From: JBCCMF01 sp038747545
GTDB taxonomy: Bacteria; Bacteroidota; Rhodothermia; Rhodothermales; JBCCMF01
Direction of reading: 5' to 3'
Assembly: GCA_038747545.1 (NCBI GenBank)
Contig: JBCDJT010000010.1
Location: 1 to 64,000, forward strand
Length of the DNA stretch: 64,000 nucleotides
Part shown: one piece after another, positions 1-9,700 of the stretch
How positions within the stretch are numbered: the first letter of the stretch is position 1
Layout of the letters: every line of letters begins with the position of its first letter
Position numbers and translations under genes: made by a program
Notes under the pieces: generated by a model
Told to the model about the DNA's origin: nothing
Database searches by the model: none
Seen by the model: the letters and a program-made list of their open reading frames with translations, nothing else

Positions 1-636
1 CACGTACTGGCCCAGGTCCACCAGCTTGCTGCGGATCCGCCCGCTGAACGGCGCCTTGATCTGCGTGCGCTCCAGGCGCGCTTGGGCGTCGGCCAGCTGC
101 GCCTCGGCACTCCGCAACGATGCGATGGATAGTTGCAGCTGTGGCTCGCGGAAGGCGAGGCGGCCGAGGTCCGAGGAGTCGGGCATGCTGGTCGCGCCCG
201 TCAGCGTGTTCAGCCGCGCCCACTCAGCCTGCGCCAACTTCACCTCCTCCTCAGCCTGCGCAACCTCCACGCGCCGCTGCGTCACCTGCGCTTCGGCGAT
301 GACGACCGCGTTCTCGTAGTCGCTGGGGTCGATGGTAGCCAGCACCTGACCCGCCCGCACGATGCCGCCCGTCACCAGCGAAGGCGAGACGGATACCAAA
401 CGCCCCGCCACCTCAGCGGAGAGGCTGACCTCGCGGGTGGGCTGCACGGTGCCAGTGCCCGTGACGCGAAGCTGCCCCGACTGCGCCGCTACGTCCGTGG
501 TGTAGACGAGCGGGGCCTGGGCAGCGGGCGTTTCGCGAGGCGGTTCAGGGCTGAACGCGACCAGCAGGGCGGCGATGCCGATGCCGCCCACGACGATGCC
601 GCCGATCAGCAGGATGGATGTGAGATGCTTCATCAT
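1..636 (-). CDS. RND efflux membrane fusion protein (HlyD/MdtA-like), C-terminus off the left edge
   Basis: The gene runs off the window at base 1; about 212 N-terminal residues are visible. It starts at ATG 636 (a second ATG lies at 633). An N-terminal hydrophobic anchor (about residues 6-27) is followed by a Pro/Ala-rich stretch, a beta segment with the V-T-G-T-G-T-V pattern of the lipoyl/barrel-sandwich domain, a long Ala/Gln/Glu-rich coiled-coil hairpin, and the returning half with A-P-F-S-G-R-I. These are hallmarks of periplasmic adaptors that link an inner-membrane pump to an outer-membrane channel. It starts 24 bases after the stop of the outer-membrane factor gene, so the two are almost certainly one operon. 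The pump gene would be expected just beyond the left edge. Substrate is unknown. Confidence 0.9.
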   Translation of the reverse strand, partial: MMKHLTSILLIGGIVVGGIGIAALLVAFSPEPPRETPAAQAPLVYTTDVAAQSGQLRVTGTGTVQPTREVSLSAEVAGRLVSVSPSLVTGGIVRAGQVLATIDPSDYENAVVIAEAQVTQRRVEVAQAEEEVKLAQAEWARLNTLTGATSMPDSSDLGRLAFREPQLQLSIASLRSAEAQLADAQARLERTQIKAPFSGRIRSKLVDLGQYV

Positions 637-660
637 GGTAGGAAGAGACTGAGGTGAGTG

Positions 661-2109
661 TCACAGGGCGGAGTCGTCGTCGACCCAGGCGCCGCCGAGG
701 GCGCGGTGGACGGCGAGGCGGGCGTCGGCTACGCTGCGTTCAGCGCTGGCGAGCGTGGTCTGCACGCGGACGAGGTTGCGGCGGGCGTCGAGGTACGCCA
801 GGTAGTCGCCCACGCCGCTGCGGTAACGCGCCTCCTGCCCCTCCACGGATGCCTCGGCGTAGGCCAGTTCGTCCTGCAGCACGGCGTAGCGCTCGCGCTG
901 CTTGTCGTAGGAGATGAGCGTCACCTGCACCTCGTTGAAGGCTGTGCGCAGTGTCTTCTCGTAGTTGGCGACGAGCTGCGCGTACTGCGCCTCGGTGACG
1001 CGCACGCTGGCCCGCAGCGCCCCGCCCTGAAACAGCGGCGCCGTCAGGGAGCGGGTGATGCTGGTGAAGTACTGGCTCGTGTTGAGCAGCTCGCCCAGGT
1101 CGGGGCTCTGTATCCCGCCTGTGACGGTCATCGGCAGCGACGGCAGCAGGCTCGCCTTCGCCGCCCCGATGTTTTGCCGCGCCGCTTCCAGGCGATGGAC
1201 GGCCGCCGCCACGTCGGGACGCTCGCGCAACAGGTCGGAGGGCAGTCCGGCGGGGATGGGCGCCAGAACCAGGTCGGGGGCGCGGGTCGCGTCGAGGAAG
1301 ACGGCCGCTTCGGATGGGTACATGCCGAGCAGCACGCCCAGGCGCCCTTCGGCATCGCTGAGGTTGGCTTCAAGCAGCGGCACGTTGGTGCGCGTGTTCT
1401 CGAACTCCTGCCGCAGGCTGTACAGCTCGAACGAGCTGACGCTGCCCTGCGCAAAGCGGTCCTCGGTGCGGTCGATGCGCTCTTGCAGCAGTTCCACGTT
1501 TGCCTGCGTCAGGCGCAGTTGAGCCTCCACATCTAGAATCTCGAAGTACGTGCCGATGGCCTCGGTCACCACGCCCATCTGGATGGCGCGGTAGTCCTCC
1601 TGCGTGGCGTAAAACTCGCTGAGCGCGGCGTTTTGCTGGTTGCGCAGGCGCCCCCACAGGTCCATCTCGTAGGCCAGGGTGCCGCTGATGCTGTACGTCT
1701 CGTTCTCGAATCGCTCCGGCAGACCCGGCAGCTCCGAAGTGAACCCGACGTTGGCCGGCGTATCGCTCCGGCTAATGTCGCCCGTGACCTGTATGCTGGG
1801 TCGCCGACCCGCCCGCGCGATGCGGTACTGGTGCTGGACCTCCACGACGCGTGACGCGGCAGCGCGTAGGTCGAGGTTGCGCACCAGCGTGGTGTCGATC
1901 AGTCGGTTGAGCACCGGGTCGTTGTAGATGGTCCACCACTGGGCCATCGGGCGCAGCGTGTCGGACTCTACGAGGTCGAAGTCTGGCGGAAGCTCGGCCT
2001 CGGCGTGCGGCTGCGCCATGTGCGGCGCGAATGAGCAGGCGCTGAGCAGCATCGCCAGGCCAAACCCCAGCGCTGCGATGGGCGCTGACGTAGTTGAAGG
2101 ATGGCGCAT
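661..2109 (-). CDS. Outer-membrane efflux lipoprotein, NodT/OprM (TolC) family
   Basis: A 482-aa product beginning at ATG 2109; the reading frame extends further upstream, but this start gives a classical lipoprotein signal ending L-S-A-C (Cys25). The body shows two repeats of the outer-membrane efflux protein fold: long amphipathic helices rich in Gln/Ala/Arg and the segment R-P-D-V-A-A-A-V-H-R-L that marks NodT-type factors (R-P-D-[IV]). Length is normal for the family. It forms the outer-membrane exit duct of a tripartite efflux system, and lies between a Spy-like gene upstream and the membrane fusion protein downstream, all on the minus strand. It might also serve the second RND system at 5.3-9.9 kb, which has no outer-membrane gene of its own. 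Confidence 0.93.
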   Translation of the reverse strand: MRHPSTTSAPIAALGFGLAMLLSACSFAPHMAQPHAEAELPPDFDLVESDTLRPMAQWWTIYNDPVLNRLIDTTLVRNLDLRAAASRVVEVQHQYRIARAGRRPSIQVTGDISRSDTPANVGFTSELPGLPERFENETYSISGTLAYEMDLWGRLRNQQNAALSEFYATQEDYRAIQMGVVTEAIGTYFEILDVEAQLRLTQANVELLQERIDRTEDRFAQGSVSSFELYSLRQEFENTRTNVPLLEANLSDAEGRLGVLLGMYPSEAAVFLDATRAPDLVLAPIPAGLPSDLLRERPDVAAAVHRLEAARQNIGAAKASLLPSLPMTVTGGIQSPDLGELLNTSQYFTSITRSLTAPLFQGGALRASVRVTEAQYAQLVANYEKTLRTAFNEVQVTLISYDKQRERYAVLQDELAYAEASVEGQEARYRSGVGDYLAYLDARRNLVRVQTTLASAERSVADARLAVHRALGGAWVDDDSAL

Positions 2110-2158
2110 GGTCAGATCAGGTAAAAGCGTGAACCCGGGGCGCGTGTTGACAGAGGCG

Positions 2159-2599
2159 CTAGTTACCACGGAGTTGGGCGCGCATCCGGTCTTGGCGCTC
2201 TTTCTCGATCGTGCGCCACTGCGCCATCTGCTCTTCCGTGAGCACAGCCTCAAGCTCTTCTTCGGTGGCTTTATTCAGCGCGTCCATGTCTTTCTTCATG
2301 CGGCGGAGTGTGCGGAGGCCGGGCCGCTTGCCGGACTGCATCTGCGCCGGGTTCACACCATGCTTCTCCATCACGACAAGGCGCTCGGCGAAGGCAGATG
2401 TCATGATGGGCCGCACGGTCTCGCGCTGTGCCTCGGTGAGACTGAGCTGGTCGAGGTCGGCATCAACCTGCTGGGCGATGCGCTCCGGTGTGATTTCGGC
2501 AGGAGCGGCGGTCTGGGCGTGCAACGGGACGGCGAACAGCAGGAGCACACAGGCCAGGGTGACCGTCCGGTACGGGTAGAAAGGCATCGTTGAAGTCAT
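2159..2599 (-). CDS. Spy/CpxP-like small periplasmic protein
   Basis: A 146-aa protein with a signal peptide (hydrophobic core around residues 12-27, ending A-x-H-A-Q). The mature part is all-helical and charged, and carries two L-T-x-x-Q type motifs (L-T-E-A-Q and L-T-E-E-Q), the signature of Spy/CpxP periplasmic chaperones and related LTXXQ proteins. ATG 2599 was chosen as start because longer forms have no signal peptide; ATG 2587 is also possible. It is the first gene ahead of the outer-membrane factor (50-base gap), which suggests an envelope-stress or metal-resistance role for the efflux operon, as small proteins of this kind often accompany such systems. That role is inference. Confidence 0.75.
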   Translation of the reverse strand: MTSTMPFYPYRTVTLACVLLLFAVPLHAQTAAPAEITPERIAQQVDADLDQLSLTEAQRETVRPIMTSAFAERLVVMEKHGVNPAQMQSGKRPGLRTLRRMKKDMDALNKATEEELEAVLTEEQMAQWRTIEKERQDRMRAQLRGN

Positions 2600-2906
2600 G
2601 ATCTCTGAAGGGAAAAATGCGAGAAGCAAGGGCGCGGATTGGGCTGAGTGCCAGCCGCGCAATGCTGTGCGGGAGACCGGCGGCAAAGATGCAGCGGCGA
2701 GGGCCCCAAGCTGTCCAGATGAAGGCATGGGGATGTCCGGATTCATGTATCTGGTCACCGGACAGGAGATTTACAGACCAGAAATCGGTTTCTCGCCCAG
2801 GAGGAAGCCGCCGCCGCCTTTCCGGATGTGGAGATATGTGCCTAGGTGAAGGGGCAGAAGTGCGCCAAATCCACGATGTATCTGCCCCTGGAGCGCAGCG
2901 CGGAAG
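2600..2906. promoter_or_regulatory. Non-coding gap upstream of the left efflux operon, with interleaved inverted repeats
   Basis: No convincing gene lies here. It follows the minus-strand AraC gene and precedes the minus-strand Spy-like gene, so it should hold the promoter of the efflux operon. Two interleaved perfect inverted repeats are visible: GTCCGG at 2735-2740 with CCGGAC at 2758-2763, and TCTGGTC at 2750-2756 with GACCAGA at 2776-2782. They could form alternative hairpins (a terminator for the AraC gene or a leader structure) or be regulator sites. No clear T-run follows. Confidence 0.4.
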
Positions 2907-4052
2907 TCAGCCAGTAGCTGCGTTTTGGCGGAACGCCCCGGGTGTGGTGCCAGCCACTTTCTTGAAGGCCGTATAGAAGGCCGAGCGTGACTTGAAGCCC
3001 GCCTCGCTAGCAATGCCGTCGATGGTGAGGTGCTGCCACTCAGGCGCGCGCAGCATCTCCTTCGCCGCCTCCACCCGGTAGCCGTTCACGAAGTCCATGA
3101 AGTGCTGCCCCCGCTTTTCGTTGACCACCTGCGAGACGTACCGGTGGGGGATGTTGAGCGCAGTCGCAACGTCGCGAAGCGTGAGTTCCTGCTGCAGGTA
3201 GGGCTTCTGCTCGTCGAAGTGGGCCAGCAAGGCCACCAGGTGGCGCTCTTTCTGCGCGTCGTCCAGCTGCGAACCCTCGTACTTCGTCTTGTTCGTGCTC
3301 TCCTCAGCGAGGCGCAGCGCCGATGGGATGCCGTGAAACACCTCCGCCCGCACCAGCGCGATGAACACGAGGGTGCTCATAAATAGCGTCAAGGCAAGGG
3401 ATCCGAAAACCCGGTATCCCTCTTGGGCGGTGATGGGCCCGGCGATGAACATGAGCGCCACCACCAAACCCGTGAACCACTTGAGCCAACGGATGCGCGG
3501 AACATCGCCGAAGGAGGCGACCTGGGCAAGGTGGGCTTTGTAGCGGCGGATCCAGATGAACGCGGCCACCGCATACACACTGGTGACAATGTGCCCGATG
3601 CGTATGCCCGGAATCGCGCTGATAAAGAGCTTGCGATCGATGTAGGTTTCTATGTAGGTCGCACGCAGTGCTGCATCGGCAAATACCAGCGGGATGAGCA
3701 GGGAGAGATGGAGGAGTGCGGGGACGGCATGCACCAGCCGAGACGCCTTGAACAGATAGCGAGCATCCACCGACGTACGGATGTAGAAGTAGATCAGTGG
3801 GCCGAGGAGCAACGCCAGCGCTCCCCAGAGGTGGAGCACGACGTATGGGGCCTCGTCAGGTGTCGCCCCTCCATAACTTCCGCTTACCGCTAGCGTCAGC
3901 AGCGTCAGTATGCCAACGATGCCACCGAAAAGGCGGTTGGCCCTACGGTTCTCCTTCCCCCAGAAAAAGCTCGCCAGCAACAGCAGAAATCCTAGCAGCG
4001 CGCCGAAGAGCGTGATGAGCTGCGGAGCCGAGAATACGGGGGCGAGGTTCAT
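2907..4052 (-). CDS. Membrane-bound AraC-family transcriptional regulator
   Basis: 381 aa. The first about 240 residues form seven or so hydrophobic helices with short polar loops; the last about 95 residues are a double helix-turn-helix of AraC type (L-T-L-R-D-V-A-T-A-L-N-I-P-H-R-Y-V-S-Q as first HTH, and I-A-S-E-A-G-F-K-S-R-S-A-F-Y-T-A-F-K-K-V-A-G-T-T-P as second). This 7TM-plus-AraC layout is common in Bacteroidota and related phyla, where the membrane part is assumed to sense a ligand and the C-terminus binds DNA at the membrane. It starts 22 bases after the stop of the hydrolase gene, so it is probably co-transcribed with it, and it sits between two efflux systems. Which promoter it controls cannot be read from the sequence. 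Confidence 0.92.
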   Translation of the reverse strand: MNLAPVFSAPQLITLFGALLGFLLLLASFFWGKENRRANRLFGGIVGILTLLTLAVSGSYGGATPDEAPYVVLHLWGALALLLGPLIYFYIRTSVDARYLFKASRLVHAVPALLHLSLLIPLVFADAALRATYIETYIDRKLFISAIPGIRIGHIVTSVYAVAAFIWIRRYKAHLAQVASFGDVPRIRWLKWFTGLVVALMFIAGPITAQEGYRVFGSLALTLFMSTLVFIALVRAEVFHGIPSALRLAEESTNKTKYEGSQLDDAQKERHLVALLAHFDEQKPYLQQELTLRDVATALNIPHRYVSQVVNEKRGQHFMDFVNGYRVEAAKEMLRAPEWQHLTIDGIASEAGFKSRSAFYTAFKKVAGTTPGAFRQNAATG

Positions 4053-4074
4053 GGATGCGTGCGGCAGTACCGGG

Positions 4075-5061
4075 TCACTGGTCCGCCATGAGCGGCGTGA
4101 GGAACGCGAGGATCTCGGCCTCCACCTGAGCGGTGGTGTTGGGCGACATGTAATCTCCCGCGATGACGTGGTCGTACTGGTCGGTGGAGTTCAGCACCTG
4201 CACGCTGTCCTTGCGGTTCGCGCCGAGTGCCGGATAGATCCGCTCGATGTTGGAGGGACTAATAACTACATCGTCGGGCGAGTAGATCATAAGCGTCGGC
4301 GCGGTGATCTGCGCATGGTCGACGCCCACACCCAAGTCAACCGCTTTGATAAAGGCGACCAGTGCGTCGCTCCGGTAGTCGCGCGACCAGTAGTAGTCTC
4401 GGTTCGCATCGCCAGTGAGGGTGCTCCAGCGCTCGCCGATGACGGCCCGGACGATACGCCGTGCCCACGGCAGGCCCGCCACCGTCCGCAGGCTGTTCTC
4501 GCTATCGGCATCTCGGATACCGTAGGCGGGCGAGATCAACACGAGGGCGAACAGGTCGGCGGCCTCGGGCTGGGCGGCAAACCACGTCGTCAGCGCTCCC
4601 CCCATCGACGTGCCAATCAGGATGACGCGCTCGCCAATCTGCTGCCCGATGCGGTAGGCCTCGTTCACATCGTTCACCCAGTCGGTGATCGTCGCCTCGC
4701 CCATCGGATCGGGCCCTTCCTGGCCATGGCCTGTCAGCCGGGCGTAGTGCAGGTTGGCGCCGATCCGGTGTGCGAGCGAATCAGAGAGCGGGTAAGTCTC
4801 GCCCCGCGTCGCGCCAAAGCCGTGGATGTAGACGATGCTGTAGGGCGTCCGCTGGCGCGCGGCATCCGCCCAGATAATGGCGCGCTCCGTGCCTGGCCGC
4901 AGCCCTTCGACGGCGGCTTCTTTTTGAGCGATGTAGCCATCAAGATCGGCGGGCAGATCAACGGGCTGCAGCGTCACATCACTGGCAGCGCGTGGCCCAG
5001 CGGCAAACGTGATGGCGCCGAGACCGACGAGAATGCCGAGGGCAGCGAGAGCTTTCTTCAT
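4075..5061 (-). CDS. Alpha/beta hydrolase, probable exported esterase
   Basis: 328 aa from ATG 5061 (a 13-residue longer form starts at 5100, but the shorter one begins with a proper signal/anchor peptide). The fold signatures are an oxyanion-hole H-G-F-G (residues 80-83), the nucleophile elbow G-T-S-M-G-G with Ser152, a D-D acid after the Y-S-P segment, and a late D-H for the catalytic His. The body resembles monoglyceride-lipase/serine-aminopeptidase type hydrolases. The N-terminal helix suggests it works outside the cytoplasm. It heads a two-gene unit with the AraC-type regulator. Substrate unknown. Confidence 0.85.
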   Translation of the reverse strand: MKKALAALGILVGLGAITFAAGPRAASDVTLQPVDLPADLDGYIAQKEAAVEGLRPGTERAIIWADAARQRTPYSIVYIHGFGATRGETYPLSDSLAHRIGANLHYARLTGHGQEGPDPMGEATITDWVNDVNEAYRIGQQIGERVILIGTSMGGALTTWFAAQPEAADLFALVLISPAYGIRDADSENSLRTVAGLPWARRIVRAVIGERWSTLTGDANRDYYWSRDYRSDALVAFIKAVDLGVGVDHAQITAPTLMIYSPDDVVISPSNIERIYPALGANRKDSVQVLNSTDQYDHVIAGDYMSPNTTAQVEAEILAFLTPLMADQ

Positions 5062-5215
5062 GGGCGGACTGGACGACGGTGGAGCGGTGCCACCTCTCAA
5101 CGGGTCATGGCGGCATCGGCTCCAGGCTGCGCGTAATCAGCGCCATGCGAGATCTTCACGCGCAGGCGCCGATGCTTTACGGACGCGTCACACCACCGCG
5201 GAATGCTGAGGGCAC

Positions 5216-5229
5216 TTGTAACGTTACAA
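5216..5229. promoter_or_regulatory. Perfect 14-bp palindrome upstream of RND operon
   Basis: TTGTAACGTTACAA is a perfect inverted repeat without spacer, lying 68 bases before the start of the RND fusion-protein gene and about 155 bases from the divergent hydrolase gene. Its length, symmetry and position are those of a dimeric regulator site. The regulator is not identifiable from sequence; the local AraC protein would be expected to prefer direct repeats, so a TetR- or MarR-like protein encoded elsewhere is also possible. Confidence 0.55.
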
Positions 5230-5297
5230 CTTTGGTTTTTAGCGAACCCCGTCTGGCCTCTTGGCCCTCCTCCGCTCTGTAGTTCATCTCACGTCGT

Positions 5298-6731
5298 ATG
5301 TCGTTCTCTACTGCCCGCCTGGGCCTGCTGTTGCTGGCCGCCCTGTGCATCGTCACCTTCGGTTGTTCGTCTGATCAAGCCGCCTCATCGGGCGGTGGTG
5401 GTTGGGGCGGGCGAGGCGGCGGTGGCGGCACACCATCCGTCGAGGTGATCCAGGCGCGTTTCGGCGCCTTGCCCCTGCAGGAACGCGTCACGGGGACCGT
5501 AGTCGCCGAGAACCAGGTGATGATCTTCCCTGAAATCTCGGCCGTGGTCACGCGCGTGGCTGCCCAGAACGGCGACTACGTGCAACGTGGAGCGCCCCTC
5601 GTCTACCTCCGCGATGTGCAGGCCCGCGAGCAGCTGCGGCAGGACGAAGCCGCCCTCACCATCGCCGAAGCCGACGCACGCCGCGCCGAGGCCACCAAGC
5701 GCGAGTTGGAATCGCGGCTGGAACGGACCAAGCAACTTGCTTCCCGCGAGTTTCAGAGCCAGGAAGAGCTGGAGACCCTGCAAGCCCAGGTCGACGGCGC
5801 GACGGCGGGCTACGAGCAGGCGCTGGCGCGCATCGAGCAGGCCAAAGCCACCATCGACGAGCGCAAGGAGCAGGTGCGCCAGACGGTGGTGCGCGCGCCC
5901 ATCAGCGGCCGCGTGGGCATGCGCAACGTGGAGGTCGGCATGCGCGTCGACCCGAACACGCAGCTCTACGCCCTCGGCAACTTTGACGAGGTACGCGTGG
6001 AGATCGCCATCCCCGACGACAAGATCAATGTGATCGAGACGGGCATGCCCGTCATCGTGTCCTCCGAGACGTTCGCCTTTGACCCCATTGAGGCCACGCT
6101 GTCGCGCATCTCGCCGTTCCTGGAGATCGGCAGCTACAGCGCGGGCGCCGAGGTCGACCTCGACAATGCCGAGATGCGGTTGCGTCCCGGCATGTTCGTG
6201 AACGTCGACATCCTCTATGGCGAGACGCAGCAGGCCACGCTCATCCCCACGAGTGCGCTCTACGAAGACCCGAACACGGGATTGCGTGGCATCTACGTGG
6301 CCAGTTCGCTCGGCACCGAGACGCCGCTGGAAGAGCCCGACACGTTTGATCCCAACGACCCGCCCGGCCTCACCGAGGCTACGCCGATGACGTTCCGCCA
6401 AGTAGATGTGCTGGCCGAGGGCCGCGGCATGGTGGGCGTGAGCGGCCTGCAGGCCGGCGACTGGGTGGTGACTGTAGGGCAGAACCTGCTCGGCACACCC
6501 GGCCAGGACGCCACGGATGCCCGGGCGCGGCCCGTCACATGGCAGCGTATCGCGGAGCTGCAGAACATGCAGGAGCAAGACCTGCTGCGGCAGTTTATGG
6601 AGAAGCAGCAGCGCATGGCCCGCGAGCGCTTCGGCGGCCCCACCTCTGATGCCAACACGGGGGATGAGGCTACGCTCACGCAAACGCCCACAAGCGCTGC
6701 GCCCGTCGCCCCAGCCAAAGCGGGCGCCTGA
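5298..6731 (+). CDS. RND efflux membrane fusion protein (lipoprotein-like)
   Basis: 477 aa. The N-terminus is a signal peptide ending F-G-C (Cys23; another Cys at 17), probably lipid-anchored although the lipobox is imperfect, followed by a Gly-rich linker (about 28-44). Then come the lipoyl-like half (V-A-A-Q-N-G-D-Y-V), a coiled-coil hairpin, the second half (V-R-A-P-I-S-G-R-V-G), beta-barrel and membrane-proximal domains. The C-terminus has an extra Gln/Arg-rich helix and an Ala/Thr/Pro tail of about 60 residues beyond the usual adaptor length. The pump gene follows 50 bases downstream. It is the periplasmic adaptor of the second RND system in this window. Confidence 0.94.
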   Translation: MSFSTARLGLLLLAALCIVTFGCSSDQAASSGGGGWGGRGGGGGTPSVEVIQARFGALPLQERVTGTVVAENQVMIFPEISAVVTRVAAQNGDYVQRGAPLVYLRDVQAREQLRQDEAALTIAEADARRAEATKRELESRLERTKQLASREFQSQEELETLQAQVDGATAGYEQALARIEQAKATIDERKEQVRQTVVRAPISGRVGMRNVEVGMRVDPNTQLYALGNFDEVRVEIAIPDDKINVIETGMPVIVSSETFAFDPIEATLSRISPFLEIGSYSAGAEVDLDNAEMRLRPGMFVNVDILYGETQQATLIPTSALYEDPNTGLRGIYVASSLGTETPLEEPDTFDPNDPPGLTEATPMTFRQVDVLAEGRGMVGVSGLQAGDWVVTVGQNLLGTPGQDATDARARPVTWQRIAELQNMQEQDLLRQFMEKQQRMARERFGGPTSDANTGDEATLTQTPTSAAPVAPAKAGA

Positions 6732-6781
6732 CCGCGTTCCGCCTCTCTTCTTTCTGATCTCGACTTCCCCGGCTTTGCACC

Positions 6782-9700
6782 ATGGCGTCCCTGACTGACC
6801 TCTCCATCAAGCGCCCCGTGGCCACCGCGATGTTCTACCTCGTCGTGGTCACCGTGGGCATCGTGGGCTTCCGCTACCTCCCCGTCGACCTGCTGCCGCC
6901 CATCGAGTTCTCGCGGCTGACGGTGTTCACGCGCTACGCGAACGTGGGCCCAGAGGAGATGGAGCAGATCATCACCGACCCTGTCGAGAACGCGCTCTCG
7001 GGCATCCCGAACTTGGAGCGCATGTCATCCAGCTCGGAGGAAGGCAGCAGCCAGGTGCGGCTGGAGTTTGCCAAGGGCACCAGCCTGGACGAAGCCGCCA
7101 ACGACATCCGCTCCGCGCTCGACCGCATCCGCGACAACCTGCCTGTGGAGGCCGAGCCACCGCGCATCTGGAAGTTCGACCCGAACAACATCTCGATTGT
7201 GTCGCTCGCGGTGGAGTCGCGGAGGCCCTTGGAGGAGACGACGCGCATCTTGGAGCGCGATCTGGCGCGGCGCTTCGAGCAGATCCCTGGCGTGGGCACC
7301 ATCGAGGTGCGGGGCGTGAGCCGCGAGATCCGCGTAGACCTCGAACGCGACCGCCTGCAGGCTGCCAACCTCACGCCCGACGATGTGCGGCAGGCGCTCA
7401 GCCAGGAGAACACGACGCTGCCGGGCGGCAACGTGAAGGACGGCATCCGCGACCTCTACGTGCGCTCGCTGGGCGAGTACGAGTCGATGGATCAGATCGA
7501 CGACACCGTCATCCGCTACGTCAACGGCAAGCCGATCCGCGTGGGCGATGTAGCCACCGTGGAGGACGGCTACGAGGATGTGCGCTGGCTCTCTGAACTT
7601 GACGGCGTGCCCGTCATCCGCCTCAGCATCCAGAAGCAGAGCGGCGCCAACACCGTCGCCGTCGCCGACGACATCCAGCGCGAGGTGGACCGCATCAACG
7701 CCGAGCGCAACGACCTCATCCTGCGCGTCACCAGCGACCAAAGCACCTTCATCCGGCAAAGTATTTCCAACGTCCAGACCTCGGCGTTCTGGGGCGGGCT
7801 GCTGGCCATCTTTGTGCTGTACCTGTTCCTGCGCAACGGCTCGTCTACGTTCATCATCGCGCTCGCCATCCCCATCTCCGTCATCGCCACGTTTGGCGTG
7901 TTGTTCTTCGGCGGGCTGACGCTTAACCAGATGACGTTCGGCGGTCTCGCCCTCGGCATCGGGCTGATGGTGGACAACGCCATCGTGGTGCTCGAGAACA
8001 TCGTGCGGCACCGCGAGGAGAAAGGCGTGAGTCTGGTCGAGGCCGCGCGGGTGGGCACGCGCGAGGTGGCGGGCGCCATCGTGGCCTCCACGCTCACGAC
8101 CTGCGTCATCTTCCTGCCGCTCGTCTTCATGCAGTCCACCATCGGCAGCCTCTTCCAGGCCCTCGCGCTGGTGGTCGTCTTCGCGTTGGCGTGCTCGCTG
8201 CTCGTGGCGCTCACGCTGGTCCCTGTACTCGCCAGCCGCTTCCTCAGCGTCAAGACAGACAGCGACGAGACGGCCAAGCGCTCCCGCTTCCAGGTGTTCT
8301 TCTCGAAGCTGGAGGAGCGCTATCAGCGCTTCCTGGAGCGTGCGCTGCGGCATCGTGTGGCCGTGTTTGGCGTGACGGGCGTGCTCCTGCTCGGCGCCAT
8401 CCTGCTCTTCCCCACCATCCCCGTCGAACTCGCGCCGCCGACTGACTCCGACGAGATCAGCGTCACGATGGAGATGGCGCAGGGCACCAACATCGCCGTG
8501 GTGATGACCTACCTGGGCGAGTTGGAGAAGACCGTGCGGCCGCTCTTGCCTGAGGGCGACGTCCTCGGTGTGATGTCGGATGCGCGGTGGGGCCGGGCCG
8601 AGTTGGAGATCCGCATGGCGCCTGCCGGCGAGCGCTCCGTCGACAGCTCCGAGCTGGCCGATGAGATCCGCACCGCCGTGGTGGGCACGTTGCCCGGTGC
8701 GCGCATTCGCGTGCGGGCGCAGTCGGGCCTGTGGATCCTGCGGCGCCTGTTCAGCTCCGGCGGTGGCGACGAGTCGATCCAGATCGAGCTGCGCGGCTAC
8801 GACCTGCAGGTGGCAGACAACATCGCCCGCCAGATCGAAGTACGCGCCCAACAAATTCCCGGCATCGCCGATGTACAGCTGAGCCGCCGCGAGGGGCGCC
8901 CCGAGGAGAACATCACGTTCGACCGCGAGAAGATCGCCAGCCTGGGCCTCTCTGTGCAGGAGGTGGCGCGGTCCATCCAGACCAGCGTGGGCGGCAGCCG
9001 CGCCAGCCAGTTCCGCGACGGCGGCGATGAGTTTCCGATCGTGGTCCGGCTGCGCCCGCAGGACCGCCTGACCGTGCAGGACCTCTCCGACATCTCGGTG
9101 CGCACGCCCGAGGGCCGCATCGTACCCGTCTCCGCGCTCGTGCAGACCGACCGGAAGCGCGCCGCGACCAACATCCAGCGCATCAACGGGCAGCGCGTGA
9201 CCTACATCTCGGCCTCGCTCGAAGACGGCGTGGCGCTGGGCGATGCCGTCGAAGACTTGCGCGCCGACCTCGCCCAGATGAACATCCCCGAGGGCTTCTC
9301 GATTACGTACGGCGGTGAGTACGAGCAGCAGCAAGAGGCGCAACGCGACTTCATCATCGCGATCCTGCTGGCGCTGGTGCTCATCTACATGGTGATGGCC
9401 GGGCAGTTCGAGCGCTTCCTCGATCCGCTGATCGTGATGTTCGCCGTGCCTGTCGCCATCGTCGGCGTGGTGCCCACGCTGATGCTGACGAACACCACAC
9501 TCAACATGCAGAGCATCATGGGCTTGGTGATGCTGGTGGGCATCGTGGTCAACAACGCGATTGTGCTGGTGGACTACATCAACCTGCTGCGGCGCGAGCA
9601 AGGCATGAACCTGCACGACGCGGTGGCCGAAGCGGGTCGCCTGCGCCTGCGTCCGATCCTGATGACGACGCTCACGACCGTGCTGGGGCTCTTCCCGCTC

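Noticed and set aside
5385..6683. 432-codon minus-strand frame opposite the fusion-protein gene
   Set aside because: Shadow frame of the same type, His/Leu/Gly-rich without domains.
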